Part shown: piece after piece, positions 34,683 through 45,200 of the stretch
Position numbering within the stretch: the stretch's first letter is position 1
Layout: the number at the start of each line of letters is the position of its first letter
Source: Hyphomonadaceae bacterium
GTDB lineage: Bacteria; Pseudomonadota; Alphaproteobacteria; Caulobacterales; Hyphomonadaceae
DNA: 64,000 bases
Direction: 5' to 3'
Assembly: GCA_024743315.1 (NCBI GenBank)
Contig: JANSWU010000003.1
Coordinates: forward strand, 186,001 to 250,000
Made by a program: the position numbers and the translations under genes
The notes under the pieces: generated by a model
What the model saw: only the letters and a program-made list of their open reading frames with translations
Database searches by the model: none
What the model was told of the DNA's origin: nothing

Positions 34683-37190
34683 ATGCCAGATACGCTGCCC
34701 CCTGCTTTTGCTTTGCCGGACCGCTTCGAGCAGTGGTTCGCGGGGCGCGGCTGGGCGCCCAGAGCACACCAATTATCCTTGACCCAGACCGCGTTGTTAG
34801 GCGACAGCGCGCTCCTGATCGCCCCAACCGGGGGTGGCAAGACGCTTGCCGGCTTTCTCGCCAGCCTGATTGAGCTATCGAAAAAGGATCAGCGCAATTC
34901 AAACCGCCCGGCCCTTCACACGCTGTATATCTCACCGCTCAAGGCCCTCGCCGTGGATGTGGCCCGCAACTTGATGACCCCCGTTGAGGAGATGGGGCTC
35001 GATATCAAAATCGAAACCCGGACCGGCGACACCCCGACACATAAGCGCCAACGACAACGCAAAACCCCACCAGACATATTGCTCACCACTCCAGAACAAC
35101 TCGCCTTGTTCATTGCCTCGGATCATGCCGCAGAATTCTTCGCTGATTTGAAATGCGTGATCATTGACGAGATCCACGCGATCGCACCGAGCAAACGCGG
35201 TGATTTGCTCAATCTGGGGCTGGCAACCCTTGCGAAATGGGCGCCCGCGTGTCGCTTTCTCGGGCTCTCGGCAACCGTGCATGATCCGTCTGTCTTGCAG
35301 ACCTGGCTTGGTGTGCGCGGTGATCAGCCAAACCTGATCATCGCCGAAGGCGGCGTCCATGCGGATGTCGATATCCTGATTTCGGATGAACGCATTCCCT
35401 GGTCGGGCCACTCCGGACGGTTTGCGGTCGGCGAAGTCTATGACCAGATCAAAGCGGCACGCATGTCGCTGGTTTTCGTCAATACGCGCTCACAAGCCGA
35501 AGTCTTGTTTCAGGAATTATGGACGGCGAATGAAGATGGACTTGCCATCGCCTTGCACCATGGCTCGCTCGCCAAGGAACAACGTCGCAAGGTCGAAGCT
35601 GCGATGGCCGCAGGCCAATTGAAAGCGGTTGTCTGCACCTCGACGCTCGATCTCGGCGTAGATTGGGGGGAAGTCGATCTGGTCATCCAGATGGGCGCGC
35701 CAAAAGGGGCGGCACGTCTCGTTCAGCGCATAGGCCGTGCCAATCACCGCATGGATGAGGCCAGTCGCGCCATGCTGGTGCCGACCAATCGGTTTGAAAT
35801 CCTTGAATGCCGGGCAGCAGAAGCCGCCGTCGAGGCCGGAGAGATTGATGGCGAGCCTATCCGCCAGGGTGCGTTGGATGTGCTCGCTCAGCATATTATG
35901 GGCCGCGCCTGTGGCGAGGGTTTTGACTTGAGTGATCTGTTCGATGAGATCCGCGCCTCTGCGCCCTATCGTGACCTGGATTGGGAGACCTATGAGCGCG
36001 TGGTCGATCTGGTTGCGACTGGCGGCTACGCCTTGAAGACTTATGACCGGTTCAAGCGGATCACACGCACCCGGTCAGGTGAGTGGCAGGCCCGCACCGC
36101 GCGCGATCGCCAACAGCATCGTATGAATGTCGGCGCGATTGTCGAAGCGCGGGCTTTGAGTGTCCGGCTCGCCAGCCGTGTTGGCAAAGAGAAGGCGGGA
36201 CTGGCGACCGGACGCCCGGCCCTTCGCGCTGGGCGCAAACTGGGGGAAATTGAAGAGTACTTCATCTCGACGTTGACGCCCGGGGATACGTTTCTCTTCG
36301 CAGGCGAGATTCTTCGCTTTTTAGGCGTGCAAGAAACCGACTGTCTGGTGATGCGCGCCCCGGTTGATACCAACCCGGCCATTCCAAGCTATAATGGCGG
36401 CAAATTTCCTCTGACCCAATTCCTTGCGGGACGAGTCCGCGCAATGATCCATGATCGCGACAATTGGTCGAGCCTGCCAGATCAAGTGCGCGAATGGTTT
36501 GAGATCCAGGACCTGCGGTCGACCATTCCGGGGGCAGATGAGCTGCTGATTGAGACGTTTCCGCGTGGCGAGCGTCACTTTCTGACCTGTTACCCGTTCG
36601 AGGGGCGATTGGCCCACCAAACACTTGGTATGCTCCTCACCCGCCGTTTGGAACGTATGGGCGCCAAACCACTGGGCTTTGTCGCCTCCGAATATGCCAT
36701 GGCCGTCTGGGCCATGGAGCCGATGGGCCAGGTCAACATGGCTGATTTATTCGCGCCGGATCTGTTGGGTGACGATCTCGAGGAATGGCTGGAAGAAGCG
36801 GTGCTTATGAAGCGGCATTTTGCGCATTGCGCGCAAATCTCTGGCTTGATTGCGCGGCGCATGCCCGGCTCAGAAAAGACTGGACGGCAAGTCACCTTCT
36901 CGACCGACCTCATATATGACGTCTTACGCAGTCACGAGCCCGATCATATCCTGCTCCAAGCTGCCCGCCACGACGCTGCGACCGGGTTTCTGGATATACG
37001 CCGCCTCTCTGACATGCTGATGCGGGTTCGCGGCAAGATTGTCTTGAAAGACCTCAAGAAGATCAGTCCGTTTGCTGTGCCGGTTATGCTGGAGGTCGGC
37101 AAGGAGCCGGTTCATGGCGCTAGCGTCGAGGAAGCGATCCTGAGAGAGGCAGAAGCGGATCTCATCGCCGAAGCGATGGGACAAATCTAG
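34683..37190 (+). CDS. ligase-associated DEXH-box helicase (Lhr-like)
   Basis: 835 aa superfamily 2 helicase of the ligase-associated DNA damage response group. RecA1: Walker A APTGGGKT, IIDEIHAIAPSKRGD (DEIH box), LGLSATVHD (motif III). RecA2: VFVNTRSQAE, STLDLGVDWGEVDLVIQMGAPK, QRIGRANHR (motif VI). A winged-helix and the Lhr-type C-terminal domain follow. Unwinds DNA/RNA-DNA forks in repair. Expected partners are the exonuclease upstream and an ATP-dependent ligase (not here). Start ATG 34683; ribosome site weak. Stop overlaps rpoN stop by 4 bp (CTAG). Confidence 0.93.
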   Translation: MPDTLPPAFALPDRFEQWFAGRGWAPRAHQLSLTQTALLGDSALLIAPTGGGKTLAGFLASLIELSKKDQRNSNRPALHTLYISPLKALAVDVARNLMTPVEEMGLDIKIETRTGDTPTHKRQRQRKTPPDILLTTPEQLALFIASDHAAEFFADLKCVIIDEIHAIAPSKRGDLLNLGLATLAKWAPACRFLGLSATVHDPSVLQTWLGVRGDQPNLIIAEGGVHADVDILISDERIPWSGHSGRFAVGEVYDQIKAARMSLVFVNTRSQAEVLFQELWTANEDGLAIALHHGSLAKEQRRKVEAAMAAGQLKAVVCTSTLDLGVDWGEVDLVIQMGAPKGAARLVQRIGRANHRMDEASRAMLVPTNRFEILECRAAEAAVEAGEIDGEPIRQGALDVLAQHIMGRACGEGFDLSDLFDEIRASAPYRDLDWETYERVVDLVATGGYALKTYDRFKRITRTRSGEWQARTARDRQQHRMNVGAIVEARALSVRLASRVGKEKAGLATGRPALRAGRKLGEIEEYFISTLTPGDTFLFAGEILRFLGVQETDCLVMRAPVDTNPAIPSYNGGKFPLTQFLAGRVRAMIHDRDNWSSLPDQVREWFEIQDLRSTIPGADELLIETFPRGERHFLTCYPFEGRLAHQTLGMLLTRRLERMGAKPLGFVASEYAMAVWAMEPMGQVNMADLFAPDLLGDDLEEWLEEAVLMKRHFAHCAQISGLIARRMPGSEKTGRQVTFSTDLIYDVLRSHEPDHILLQAARHDAATGFLDIRRLSDMLMRVRGKIVLKDLKKISPFAVPVMLEVGKEPVHGASVEEAILREAEADLIAEAMGQI

Positions 37191-38692
37191 GCGCTGGCCT
37201 TCAATAAACGACGGCGCTGGACCGAGCTCGGAATGCCGAGGCTTTCGCGATACTTGGCCACCGTGCGACGGGCGATCTCAATCCCGAACTCTGTCAGGAT
37301 TTCGACGATCTTGTCGTCCGAAAGCACCTTGTCGCCCTCTTCATCAATCAATTGTTTGATACGATAGCGTACGGCTTCCGCCGAATGCGCCTCGCCGCCG
37401 CCGGTCGATGGAATGGCCGCGGAAAAGAAATATTTCAGCTCAAACAGGCCGCGCGGTGTGGCCATATACTTATTGCTGGTAACCCGGCTGACCGTCGACT
37501 CATGCATCTCGATCGCGTCGGCAACCTGTTTCAGGTTCAGGGGCCGCAGATGGGCAACACCATGCGCAAAGAACGCATCTTGCTGACGAACGATTTCGCT
37601 CGCTACTTTCAATATCGTGCGCGCGCGTTGATCTAGCGATTTAATCAACCAAGTGGCGTTGGCCGCGCATTCAGAGATAAATTCTTTTTCTTGATCGCGC
37701 ATCGGCAAGGCGCTGACTTCAGCGTAATAGGCCTTGTCCATCAAGACACGCGGCAAGGTTTCGCTGTTCAACTCGACCGCAAACATGCCGTTCGGCATTT
37801 CTCTCACGAATACGTCCGGGGCGACGGCGATGGTCGCTTCAGTGGCAAAGCCTGAGGCCGGACGCGGGCTCAGCGTGCGCAGCTCCGCCAGCATGTCCAT
37901 GACGTCGTCTTTGTCGACACCGCAAATCTCGCTCAGCGCTTTGATGTCATGCTTGGCGACCAGATGCAGATTGTCGAGAAAAGCCTGCATGGCCGGATCC
38001 AGGCGATCGCGTTCTTTCAGTTGCAAGGCAAGACACTCAGTCAGATCACGGGCCATAACGCCGGTTGGGTCGAACCCCTGGCAAACGTCCAGCACGGCCG
38101 CGACATTGGCTGGATCTGCGCCCAGGGCGGACGCCACCTCATTCAAATCAACCTTGCAGAAACCGGCATCATCAGTCTCATCGATCAAGCGTGCACCAAT
38201 CAAACTGTCGGCCTGACTGAGGCCTGCCATGGCAAGCTGATCATGCAAATGCTCATGCAAGGATTTCTCGCTCGACAGTGAACCTTCGAAATCGAAATCA
38301 TCACTCACGCCCCGGCCAGAGCTAACCGAAGACCAATCGGTGCTCGCGGATGGACCCGACTGACTGTTGGCAGTCCGGGCTTCGTCTGACCCTGTGCCCG
38401 CCTCATACATATCGCTGTCGGAGGCATCGACGGCGTCCCGCGCATTGCCCATGCCTTCAGAGCCGTCTAGCGAAAGCTCGTCTCGGCCTTTCGCCTTGTC
38501 GACATCGCCTTCAAACTCTGAGGAGTCGGCTGACTCGCCGCGCTCCAAGAGCGGATTGCGTTCGATCTCTTCAGCGACGAATTCTGCCAGTTCGATGTTT
38601 GAGAGCTGCAGGAGCTTGATCGCTTGTTGCAGCTGCGGCGTCATCACCAGGGATTGTCCCTGGCGCATATCTAAGCGTTGATAGGCACTCAT
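37187..38692 (-). CDS. rpoN: RNA polymerase sigma-54 factor RpoN
   Basis: 501 aa. N-terminal region I (MTPQLQQAIKLLQLSNIEL, glutamine-rich activator-responsive part), acidic region II about 55-120, the core-binding and HTH regions, and the C-terminal RpoN box ARRTVAKYR. Directs polymerase to -24/-12 promoters and needs AAA+ activators such as the one at 4.2-5.7 kb. It follows lptB by 11 bp. The usual downstream hpf and ptsN genes are not here; a convergent helicase takes that place. Confidence 0.96.
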   Translation of the reverse strand: MSAYQRLDMRQGQSLVMTPQLQQAIKLLQLSNIELAEFVAEEIERNPLLERGESADSSEFEGDVDKAKGRDELSLDGSEGMGNARDAVDASDSDMYEAGTGSDEARTANSQSGPSASTDWSSVSSGRGVSDDFDFEGSLSSEKSLHEHLHDQLAMAGLSQADSLIGARLIDETDDAGFCKVDLNEVASALGADPANVAAVLDVCQGFDPTGVMARDLTECLALQLKERDRLDPAMQAFLDNLHLVAKHDIKALSEICGVDKDDVMDMLAELRTLSPRPASGFATEATIAVAPDVFVREMPNGMFAVELNSETLPRVLMDKAYYAEVSALPMRDQEKEFISECAANATWLIKSLDQRARTILKVASEIVRQQDAFFAHGVAHLRPLNLKQVADAIEMHESTVSRVTSNKYMATPRGLFELKYFFSAAIPSTGGGEAHSAEAVRYRIKQLIDEEGDKVLSDDKIVEILTEFGIEIARRTVAKYRESLGIPSSVQRRRLLKASA

Positions 38693-38703
38693 AACTCAGC
38701 CCT

Positions 38704-39438
38704 CTACGCCGCAAATCTCTGGCCGAGATAGACTCGCCGGACATCGTCATTCTGGAGCACTTCCTGGGGCGCACCTTCGAACAAGACGGCACCTTCATAG
38801 ATGATCGAGGCGCGGTCTACGATTTGCAGGGTTTCGCGCACCTGGTGATCTGTGATCAGAACCCCGAGGCCACGGTTCTTGAGGTATCCGACCAGATCCG
38901 AAATGTCGGATATCGCGAGTGGGTCGATCCCGGTAAAAGGCTCGTCAAGCAGCATGAAGGCCGGGCGCGAAGCCAAAGCCCGCGCAATCTCTACGCGACG
39001 TCGCTCGCCGCCAGACAGGCTGGTAGAAGGCTGTTTGCGAAGATGCGAAATATGCAACTCTTCCAGGAGCGAATCGACCTGGTTCTGTCGTTCGGACTTA
39101 TCTTTCTCGACCAACTCGACCACGGCCATGATGTTTTCTTCGACATTCATGCCGCGGAAAATACTGGCTTCCTGTGGGAGATATCCCAGTCCCAGGCGAG
39201 CGCGTTGATACATTGGCAGGGCGGTCACGTCGGCGCCATCAATGTGGATCATGCCATCATCCGCCCCAATCAGGCCCATGATCATATAGAAACATGTGGT
39301 TTTCCCGGCCCCGTTCGGCCCGAGCAGTCCAACAACTTCGCCCCGCTGCAAACTCAACGAAACATCATGGACAACCTGACGCTTGCCAAAAGTCTTAGCA
39401 AGTCCGGTTGCGACGAGGCCTTGGCCGGTCTGATCCAT
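38704..39438 (-). CDS. lptB: LPS export ATPase LptB
   Basis: 244 aa ABC ATPase that powers LPS extraction by LptFG from the inner membrane. Walker A GPNGAGKT, the signature SLSGGERRRVEIARAL, Walker B FMLLDEPFTGIDP; VGYLPQEASIFRGMNVEENIM (Q-loop) is characteristic of LptB. GGGAGCTGGAACAT precedes ATG. The 85-bp gap after lptA may carry an additional promoter. Confidence 0.96.
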   Translation of the reverse strand: MDQTGQGLVATGLAKTFGKRQVVHDVSLSLQRGEVVGLLGPNGAGKTTCFYMIMGLIGADDGMIHIDGADVTALPMYQRARLGLGYLPQEASIFRGMNVEENIMAVVELVEKDKSERQNQVDSLLEELHISHLRKQPSTSLSGGERRRVEIARALASRPAFMLLDEPFTGIDPLAISDISDLVGYLKNRGLGVLITDHQVRETLQIVDRASIIYEGAVLFEGAPQEVLQNDDVRRVYLGQRFAA

Positions 39439-39523
39439 ATGTTCCAGCTCCCTGGTGATTAGCCCTAAGCTTAACCACTTAAAATAACAGACTTAAAATC
39501 CGTTTAGGCCGATAGATGGAATT

Positions 39524-40042
39524 TTATCGACCGTCGCCTTCACCAGGCACAATCACCATATTGACCTGGCTGCCGCCGCCATCAAGGGTGGTGCGTCCAG
39601 CTTCCAGCTCAATCGTCAGACGTTCGCCTTTAGCGACATCCTCACCGCGCACTAGAACAATGTTGCCGGTCAATGTGATCGTGTCGGCCGAGGCGACATA
39701 GACCCCGAGATCGCCATTCACTTTCAAATCCGGCGTTACGTAAAACACATTTCCGCGCGCGGTCATGGTCCGGATGTCACCAAAATTGGAGCCAAGTCCC
39801 GACGTTGTCGTGTCTCCGCCGCCGCCATATTCAATCGTTACGATGTCCGCACGTAAGCGCGCCGTGCCCTGCGTGATGTCGACATTATCGATCAGAATTA
39901 CTTTGCGCTCCTTATCGAGCACTTCGGATCTATCCGCATTGACGCGGATCGGACCGCCTTCACCGGACACTTGCGCAACCGCCGAGCCGCCTGTGAACAG
40001 AGCCAGAGCTCCGATTGCCGCCATCACTTTTATCTGCGCCAT
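39524..40042 (-). CDS. lptA: LPS periplasmic bridge protein LptA (OstA domain)
   Basis: 172 aa with signal peptide (cleavage after SAVAQ). The beta-jellyroll has RVNADRSEVLDKERKVI, VDITQGTARLRADIVTIEY, and TLTGNIVLVRGEDVAKGERL, the standard OstA pattern. LptA oligomers carry LPS across the periplasm. Start 3 bp after lptC stop. Confidence 0.93.
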   Translation of the reverse strand: MAQIKVMAAIGALALFTGGSAVAQVSGEGGPIRVNADRSEVLDKERKVILIDNVDITQGTARLRADIVTIEYGGGGDTTTSGLGSNFGDIRTMTARGNVFYVTPDLKVNGDLGVYVASADTITLTGNIVLVRGEDVAKGERLTIELEAGRTTLDGGGSQVNMVIVPGEGDGR

Positions 40043-40045
40043 ATT

Positions 40046-40702
40046 CTACTCTTCAGTTTCTGCCGGATCGTCTTTTCCATCCGGGTAAATCGTCAGATCG
40101 ACGTTCCCACGGAAGATAACCCGATCACCTTCATCCTCAATTTCATACGAGTCTGCGCGGACATCGCCAAGAGGGCCAATGCCGTTGAGGGGTTCGAGCC
40201 CCTGCACACGCCCTTCCTGCACAAACACACGCGCCGCTGTTGTGGTGAATTCGTAGCCTTCGCGATCGCGGACTTTCACATCCTGAAACAGGTCGAGATA
40301 TTCGGTATTCTGATAGAAGACGCCGACCGGCGCGCTCACTTGCGTGCCTTTATCGTCAACCAGCCGCGGATTGGTCAGATTGATCACGCTCGGATCAGCC
40401 CGGCGCCGGCGCGCTTCTTCGGCCGTGATCACATAGGCATCGCCGACCACGTTTCGTCCGGTGAACCGGGCATTGACCATGGTCACCACTTCGTCCCCGG
40501 CCAATTGGTCAATCTGCTGGCCGGCTCCATTCAAGGTGGTCGCGGCAATCGGCCCGATAATAACGCCAGCCGAAATCGCCGCGCCGGCGACGAAGGCCAT
40601 GCGCAACAGGCCGATAAAAGAAGAGCGCCGCCGCGCTTGCGCCAGCGTCATCTGGCGTTGCGGTGCCCATTGGGCCAACATCTCTGTGTGTGCGGCGTTC
40701 AT
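40046..40702 (-). CDS. lptC: LPS export protein LptC
   Basis: 218 aa. Single helix at about 33-56 anchors it in the inner membrane. The periplasmic domain (MVNARFTGRNVVGDAYVITAEEARR, EYLDLFQDVKVRDREGYEFTT is the jellyroll repeat region) receives LPS from LptFG and passes it to LptA. Typical place between rnd and lptA. Confidence 0.92.
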   Translation of the reverse strand: MNAAHTEMLAQWAPQRQMTLAQARRRSSFIGLLRMAFVAGAAISAGVIIGPIAATTLNGAGQQIDQLAGDEVVTMVNARFTGRNVVGDAYVITAEEARRRRADPSVINLTNPRLVDDKGTQVSAPVGVFYQNTEYLDLFQDVKVRDREGYEFTTTAARVFVQEGRVQGLEPLNGIGPLGDVRADSYEIEDEGDRVIFRGNVDLTIYPDGKDDPAETEE

Positions 40703-40780
40703 TACACTCTACTAAGCCGAGAAAAATAGCGAGAACAGGGCTTTGACATGACAGTTCCGTCACACTCTCGCAAGCCTCAA

Positions 40781-41395
40781 TCAGCTGTGGGCGAAGATAT
40801 CCGTCTCCCCCCAGCCTTGCAGATCGAGCTCGGCGCGGATCGGCAGAAAGTCAAAACAGGCCTGCGCGAGATCAACCCGCCCTTCCCGCTCGAGCATGGC
40901 CATCAGGCCGGTTCGAATGTCGTGCAGATGCAGGACATCGCTGGCCGCATATTGCAATTGCTGATCGCTGAGCTCGGCGGCGCCCCAATCCGAAGATTGC
41001 TGTGACTTGTCCATGTTCAGGCCAACCAGCTCACGGGTAACGTCTTTCAAGCCGTGGCGATCAGTATAGGTGCGGGCCAGTTTGGAGGCAATCTTGGTGC
41101 ACCAGACGGGGGCGCAAGTGATGCCCAGCCATTTCTTCATCATCGCCACATCGAACCGAGCGAAATGGAAGATTTTCAGCACCCTTTCATCGGCCAGCAA
41201 AGCTTTGAGATTCGGGCAGTCAAAGTCGCGCCCAAGCTGGACCACGTGCGCCGCCCCGTCGCCAGACGAGAGCTGGACCACGCAGAGCGCATCGCGAGAC
41301 GGATTAAGGCCCATCGCTTCTGTATCGACGGCGATCATATTCCCGAGATCGAGCCCGGCGGGCAGATCGCCCTTGTGAAGAGTGATATTATTCAT
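40781..41395 (-). CDS. rnd: ribonuclease D, exonuclease domain only
   Basis: 204 aa 3'-5' exoribonuclease of the DEDDy class: AVDTEAMGL (D, E), FHFARFDVAM (D), and YAASDVLHL (Y, D). Trims tRNA and other stable RNA 3' ends. The HRDC domains of E. coli RNase D are missing, as in many alphaproteobacterial forms. The longer frame to 41641 runs through antisense tRNA sequence and is not coding. A tRNA-Ser lies just upstream on the other strand, starting 117 bp away. Confidence 0.93.
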   Translation of the reverse strand: MNNITLHKGDLPAGLDLGNMIAVDTEAMGLNPSRDALCVVQLSSGDGAAHVVQLGRDFDCPNLKALLADERVLKIFHFARFDVAMMKKWLGITCAPVWCTKIASKLARTYTDRHGLKDVTRELVGLNMDKSQQSSDWGAAELSDQQLQYAASDVLHLHDIRTGLMAMLEREGRVDLAQACFDFLPIRAELDLQGWGETDIFAHS

Positions 41396-41511
41396 GCACG
41401 CGGCATAGGCCCGCTCATCGGGCCTTGCAAGCCTATCTGCGAAAAGCCAGCCGCCGGACCACATCCATACTTGCCTTTGCGATGTGATATTATTAGGGGT
41501 TTGACGCTCGC

Positions 41512-41602
41512 GGAGAGGTGGCCGAGTGGCTGAAGGCGCTCCCCTGCTAAGGGAGTATACGTGATAAGCGTATCGAGGGTTCGAATCCCTTCCTCTCCGC
41601 CA
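41512..41602 (+). tRNA. tRNA-Ser (GCU)
   Basis: 91 nt with encoded CCA. Acceptor stem GGAGAGG (41512-41518) pairs with CCTCTCC (41592-41598). Anticodon stem CTCCC/GGGAG holds loop CTGCTAA with anticodon GCT at 41546-41548, reading AGC/AGU. A long variable arm (TATACG..CGTATC) identifies it as a class II tRNA, serine. T-loop GGTTCGAATCC is standard. A short CCC..GGG plus T-run follows but is too weak to call a terminator. Confidence 0.97.
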
Positions 41603-41719
41603 CCCAGTCTCGGGTTTTTCTCTAAATTCAGAACCACCCAAATTGTCCCCGAAAATTCCGCGACTTAGCGCGATTGGTTCAGGCTAATCGCCGCCGAAAC
41701 GCAACCAAACCGTCTCTGA

Positions 41720-42235
41720 TTTCCACTTTCACTGCGCAGTGTGGAAGACCTCTTGCACGAACGCGGAATCGATATTTGCCATGAAAGCGTCAGGCTCTGG
41801 GTCGGCCGTTTCGGTCCAATTTTCGCCGGCAAGATCCGAACGAAGCGAGCCTCCTACTTGCGCCAACACACTCAATGGCAGTGGCATCTCGACGTGGTTT
41901 TCGTGAAAATCAATGACGTTCAGCACTATCTTTGGCGGGCGGTCGATCATGAGGGTGAAGTGCTTGAATCGTATGTTACAAAAACCCGGGATAAGCAGGC
42001 AGCACTAACGTTTCTGAAGAAGGCGATGAAGCGATACGGAGCACCAAGAGCCCTTTTAACGGACCGGCTTCGGTCCTATGGTGCCGCTATGAAAGAGATT
42101 GGAAATCAGGGCCGCCAGGAGGTCGGTCGCCATCTCAACAATCGAGCCGAGAACAGCCACCTTCTCTTTCGACGACGAGAACGAGCAATGTCCAGGTTCA
42201 GGCCATATCAGAACTCCTATTTCGTTCGATGCTAG
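41720..42235 (+). pseudogene. truncated IS6-family transposase remnant
   Basis: Reading frame from 41720 gives FPLSLRSVEDLLHERGIDIC, the usual IS6 entry (as in IS26-like FxLSLRDVEELL), but a TGA directly precedes it, so ~40 N-terminal residues with the first HTH are lost. DDE catalytic residues are visible: D in WHLDVVFVKI, D in LLTDRLRSYG and E in NRAENSHL. The C-terminus departs from the family after RERAMSRFR and ends early. No terminal inverted repeats were found. A dead insertion, 117 bp past tRNA-Ser. Confidence 0.88.
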
Positions 42236-42277
42236 AGTCGGAGTCGCATGAAACGACCGGCACCCGAAAGACGGGGC

Positions 42278-45200
42278 TCAACTTTTCATATGCACATCTC
42301 GCTGCGGGAATGGGATTTCTATGCCCGCCTCATTCAGAGCGGAATTTATCGCCAGATTCAGCTCGTGCCGCACGCGGAAACGCTTACGCGGGTTTGAGAT
42401 GAACACGCGAACTTCGAAATCCAACGAGCTGTCGCCATGATTCATGAAGAAGACTTTCGGTTCGGGTGATTCCAGAACATCGTCTTCGTCCTGCGCAATT
42501 TTTAGCAGCAGGTCCCGGACCGCCACCACATCTGAGCCGTAAGCGACGCCAATTGGCACGATGATGCGCATAATCGAGTCGCGAAGCGTCCAGTTTGTGA
42601 CATTCTCGGTGATGATGGTTTTGTTTGGCAACAACACTTCGCGATTGTCGAAATCCTTCACTGTGGTGGCGCGAATCGCCACGTTCGTGACCGTGCCTTC
42701 CAGCTCGCCGATCGTGACGGTGTCGCCGACGCGCACCGGGCGTTCGAACAGGATGATCAAACCGGAGATAAAGTTCGCCACGATTTCTTGGAGACCAAAT
42801 CCCAATCCGACCCCCAAAGCGGCAATGATCCATTGCAAACGAGACCAATCAACGCCCAATTGAAGAAAGCCCGCAACGATTCCCGCGCCCACCAAAAAGT
42901 AGCCGATAATCGTATCAATTGCATACCGCGAGCCCGGACTGAGTTTCAGTCTCTGGAACGGGCCGATCTCCAGCGCCCCCCGAATATTGTAGGCGGCCAC
43001 AATGCCCGCCGCGATGAAAGCAAAGAATAGGAACAGGTTCCAGAGCGTTACCGGTCGGCTTGTCCGGACCCCATCAACGACCTGCGATCCTGTCCAAAGA
43101 GTGATATCGTTGGCGATCCCCAAGGCGGGCAATACAGCCGCCCAAACCGCGAGAATGCCAGCAATCGCGGCGACCCCAGTCGCGTAAAGCAGAAGACGGC
43201 GCGTTTGCTCAGAGATTCTTTCGCGTTCAGCAACGAGCGTTTCGCTTTCGCTTTTCATCTCTGAGAATTCATCATCCTTGTGATCTTCTTCGCCGCGTTC
43301 CTCTCGCTCAGCACGCTCCGCCGCGCGTTGTGCGCGCAACTCTGCCGCCCGTCGCAAAGCCAGGCGTCTTTGTGCGACCAAGAACAATCGCCTCAATATG
43401 CCGAACAATAAAGCAAGCCCCAAAAGCAAGATTGCGCTCTGTAGGACCCGCCCCTGCAAGGCAACAGCAGTGTCATAGTACCCGAGCAATGGAATGAGGC
43501 CGACAATCCCCGGCGTTAGCGCGAACACAAGCATGCCCAAAAACAAGATGCCGTCATTCATGCCTTCGGAGATCACTTCTTCGACGACTCCTCGGTCAAA
43601 CTGGAAAACGATATACCCGACCAAGGCGATGATGAGTGACGCCACGCAAAACGCTGGAAGCCCCAATCCGTGCTGAACATCTGGCCGATACGTGGCGTGT
43701 GATGCCGTGAACACGAACACGGAAACGATCAGCAAACAAATCATCCAGAAAGGCATTCGCCGCACCGCGCGCAAAGCGCGATCATTCCAATCAAAGTGTG
43801 TTTGAAATACGCCGCCCTCGCGGCTCAATATCTCGAGCACCTTCACAATAAGGAGTGTGATCGCAGCCCCGCAAATCCCGGCAGCCAATGCGGTCGCAAA
43901 AGCGTTCTCATTGCCGGCGCGAAAAATGGGCAGCGCAATTGCAGAAAGCAGCAATGGCACCGGCAGCGCTAATGCGAAGCAGACGAGAAATGCGGAGGGG
44001 GTTGTCGCGTAACGATCTCTCGGGATTTTTCCAACACTGTCATTGAGGTCAGACAAGGTGGTGCTCAGGCGCGTTCTGAAGAATATCAGTGCGCCGGCAA
44101 AGGCGAGCGGCACAAGCCACCAGAATGGATACGACAGCATAATTTGTTGGTAAGAGCTTGGCACAGAGGGGATCAGCCCCGGCGAGCTCATCCAAGCAAC
44201 ACTGCTGGCAACTTTCCCTGGCCACCCCGTAAGCGCCGGCACATTGGACGGCAGCCAGAGCAGTCGTCGGTCGAGCGTTTGTCGAAGTGATTGCGTCTCG
44301 GTCAAGGTTTCACGAACCGCAATTTCCTTATCAGTGAGCCGGTCGAGCTGCGATCGGCCAGCGGTTAGAAGACTGGTCAGGAGTTGCTGACGATGTTCCG
44401 TTAGATCTGCAATCGATACCTCAACCTGGCCATTGGGTTCCATATCGACTTCATCCGGCTCCGCATCCACCTGCGAGTTCAGATATTCATCAAGATCCTG
44501 ATCGCCCGCGATCCGCAATTCGTCCTGCCAAAGAATCAAATTGAGCTGAATTGAGGTTCTTGCTTCGACCGTTTCGTTGAGTGCGACGCGCAGCGATTGG
44601 GCATTTGGGAGGCTCATTCGAAGCTGACGCAACAAGTCGCCGACTTCATTTGTCACGCGCCCTGTCGCCAGGATGCGTTCCACAGTGTCACTCTGTTGTC
44701 TGATCTGCAGCGTTTGTTGGCTGCTCTGTTTAATATCTTGTTCGACGGATAAAGCCGTCTCCGCCAGCGATTTCAAAGTTTCTGCCAGGTCAATATTGGC
44801 TTGTGCCAATGCCTCCATGTCTGTCATGCCTTGCGCGGCAATTGCGTTTCGTGTGGCGCGATCGAGGGCAGCTTCAGCCCGGTCCATTCGAACATCAGAG
44901 AGCTGACGCTGGATCAGGGCGATTTCCTCATCAAGCGCGCCAATTTCTTCATTGGCGACCGCAATACGCGCAGACACAATCGATTGTCGATCCGGCACCG
45001 TTTGCAATTCACGTTGAAGTTCTGAAATTTCCGTCCGCCTCGCAAGCGTGCGCGCGCGCACGAGCAGAGCTGCTGCGCGTTCCTCGACGCTTGGATTCTG
45101 CTCCTGCTCTGTTGTCGTTTCAACCAGGTCGGTCAAAGCTTCGCGTGCCGCTGCGAGTTCCTCTGCGATTTCAGAAACCCGCGTCGATAATGCCACACGT

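Noticed and set aside
41603-41620. CCC..GGG followed by five T after tRNA-Ser
   Set aside because: Three-pair stem is not a credible intrinsic terminator, though it may contribute.
41392-41637. Minus-strand frame with GIRTLDT-type peptide upstream of rnd
   Set aside because: It is the antisense translation of the tRNA-Ser gene, a well-known false CDS.
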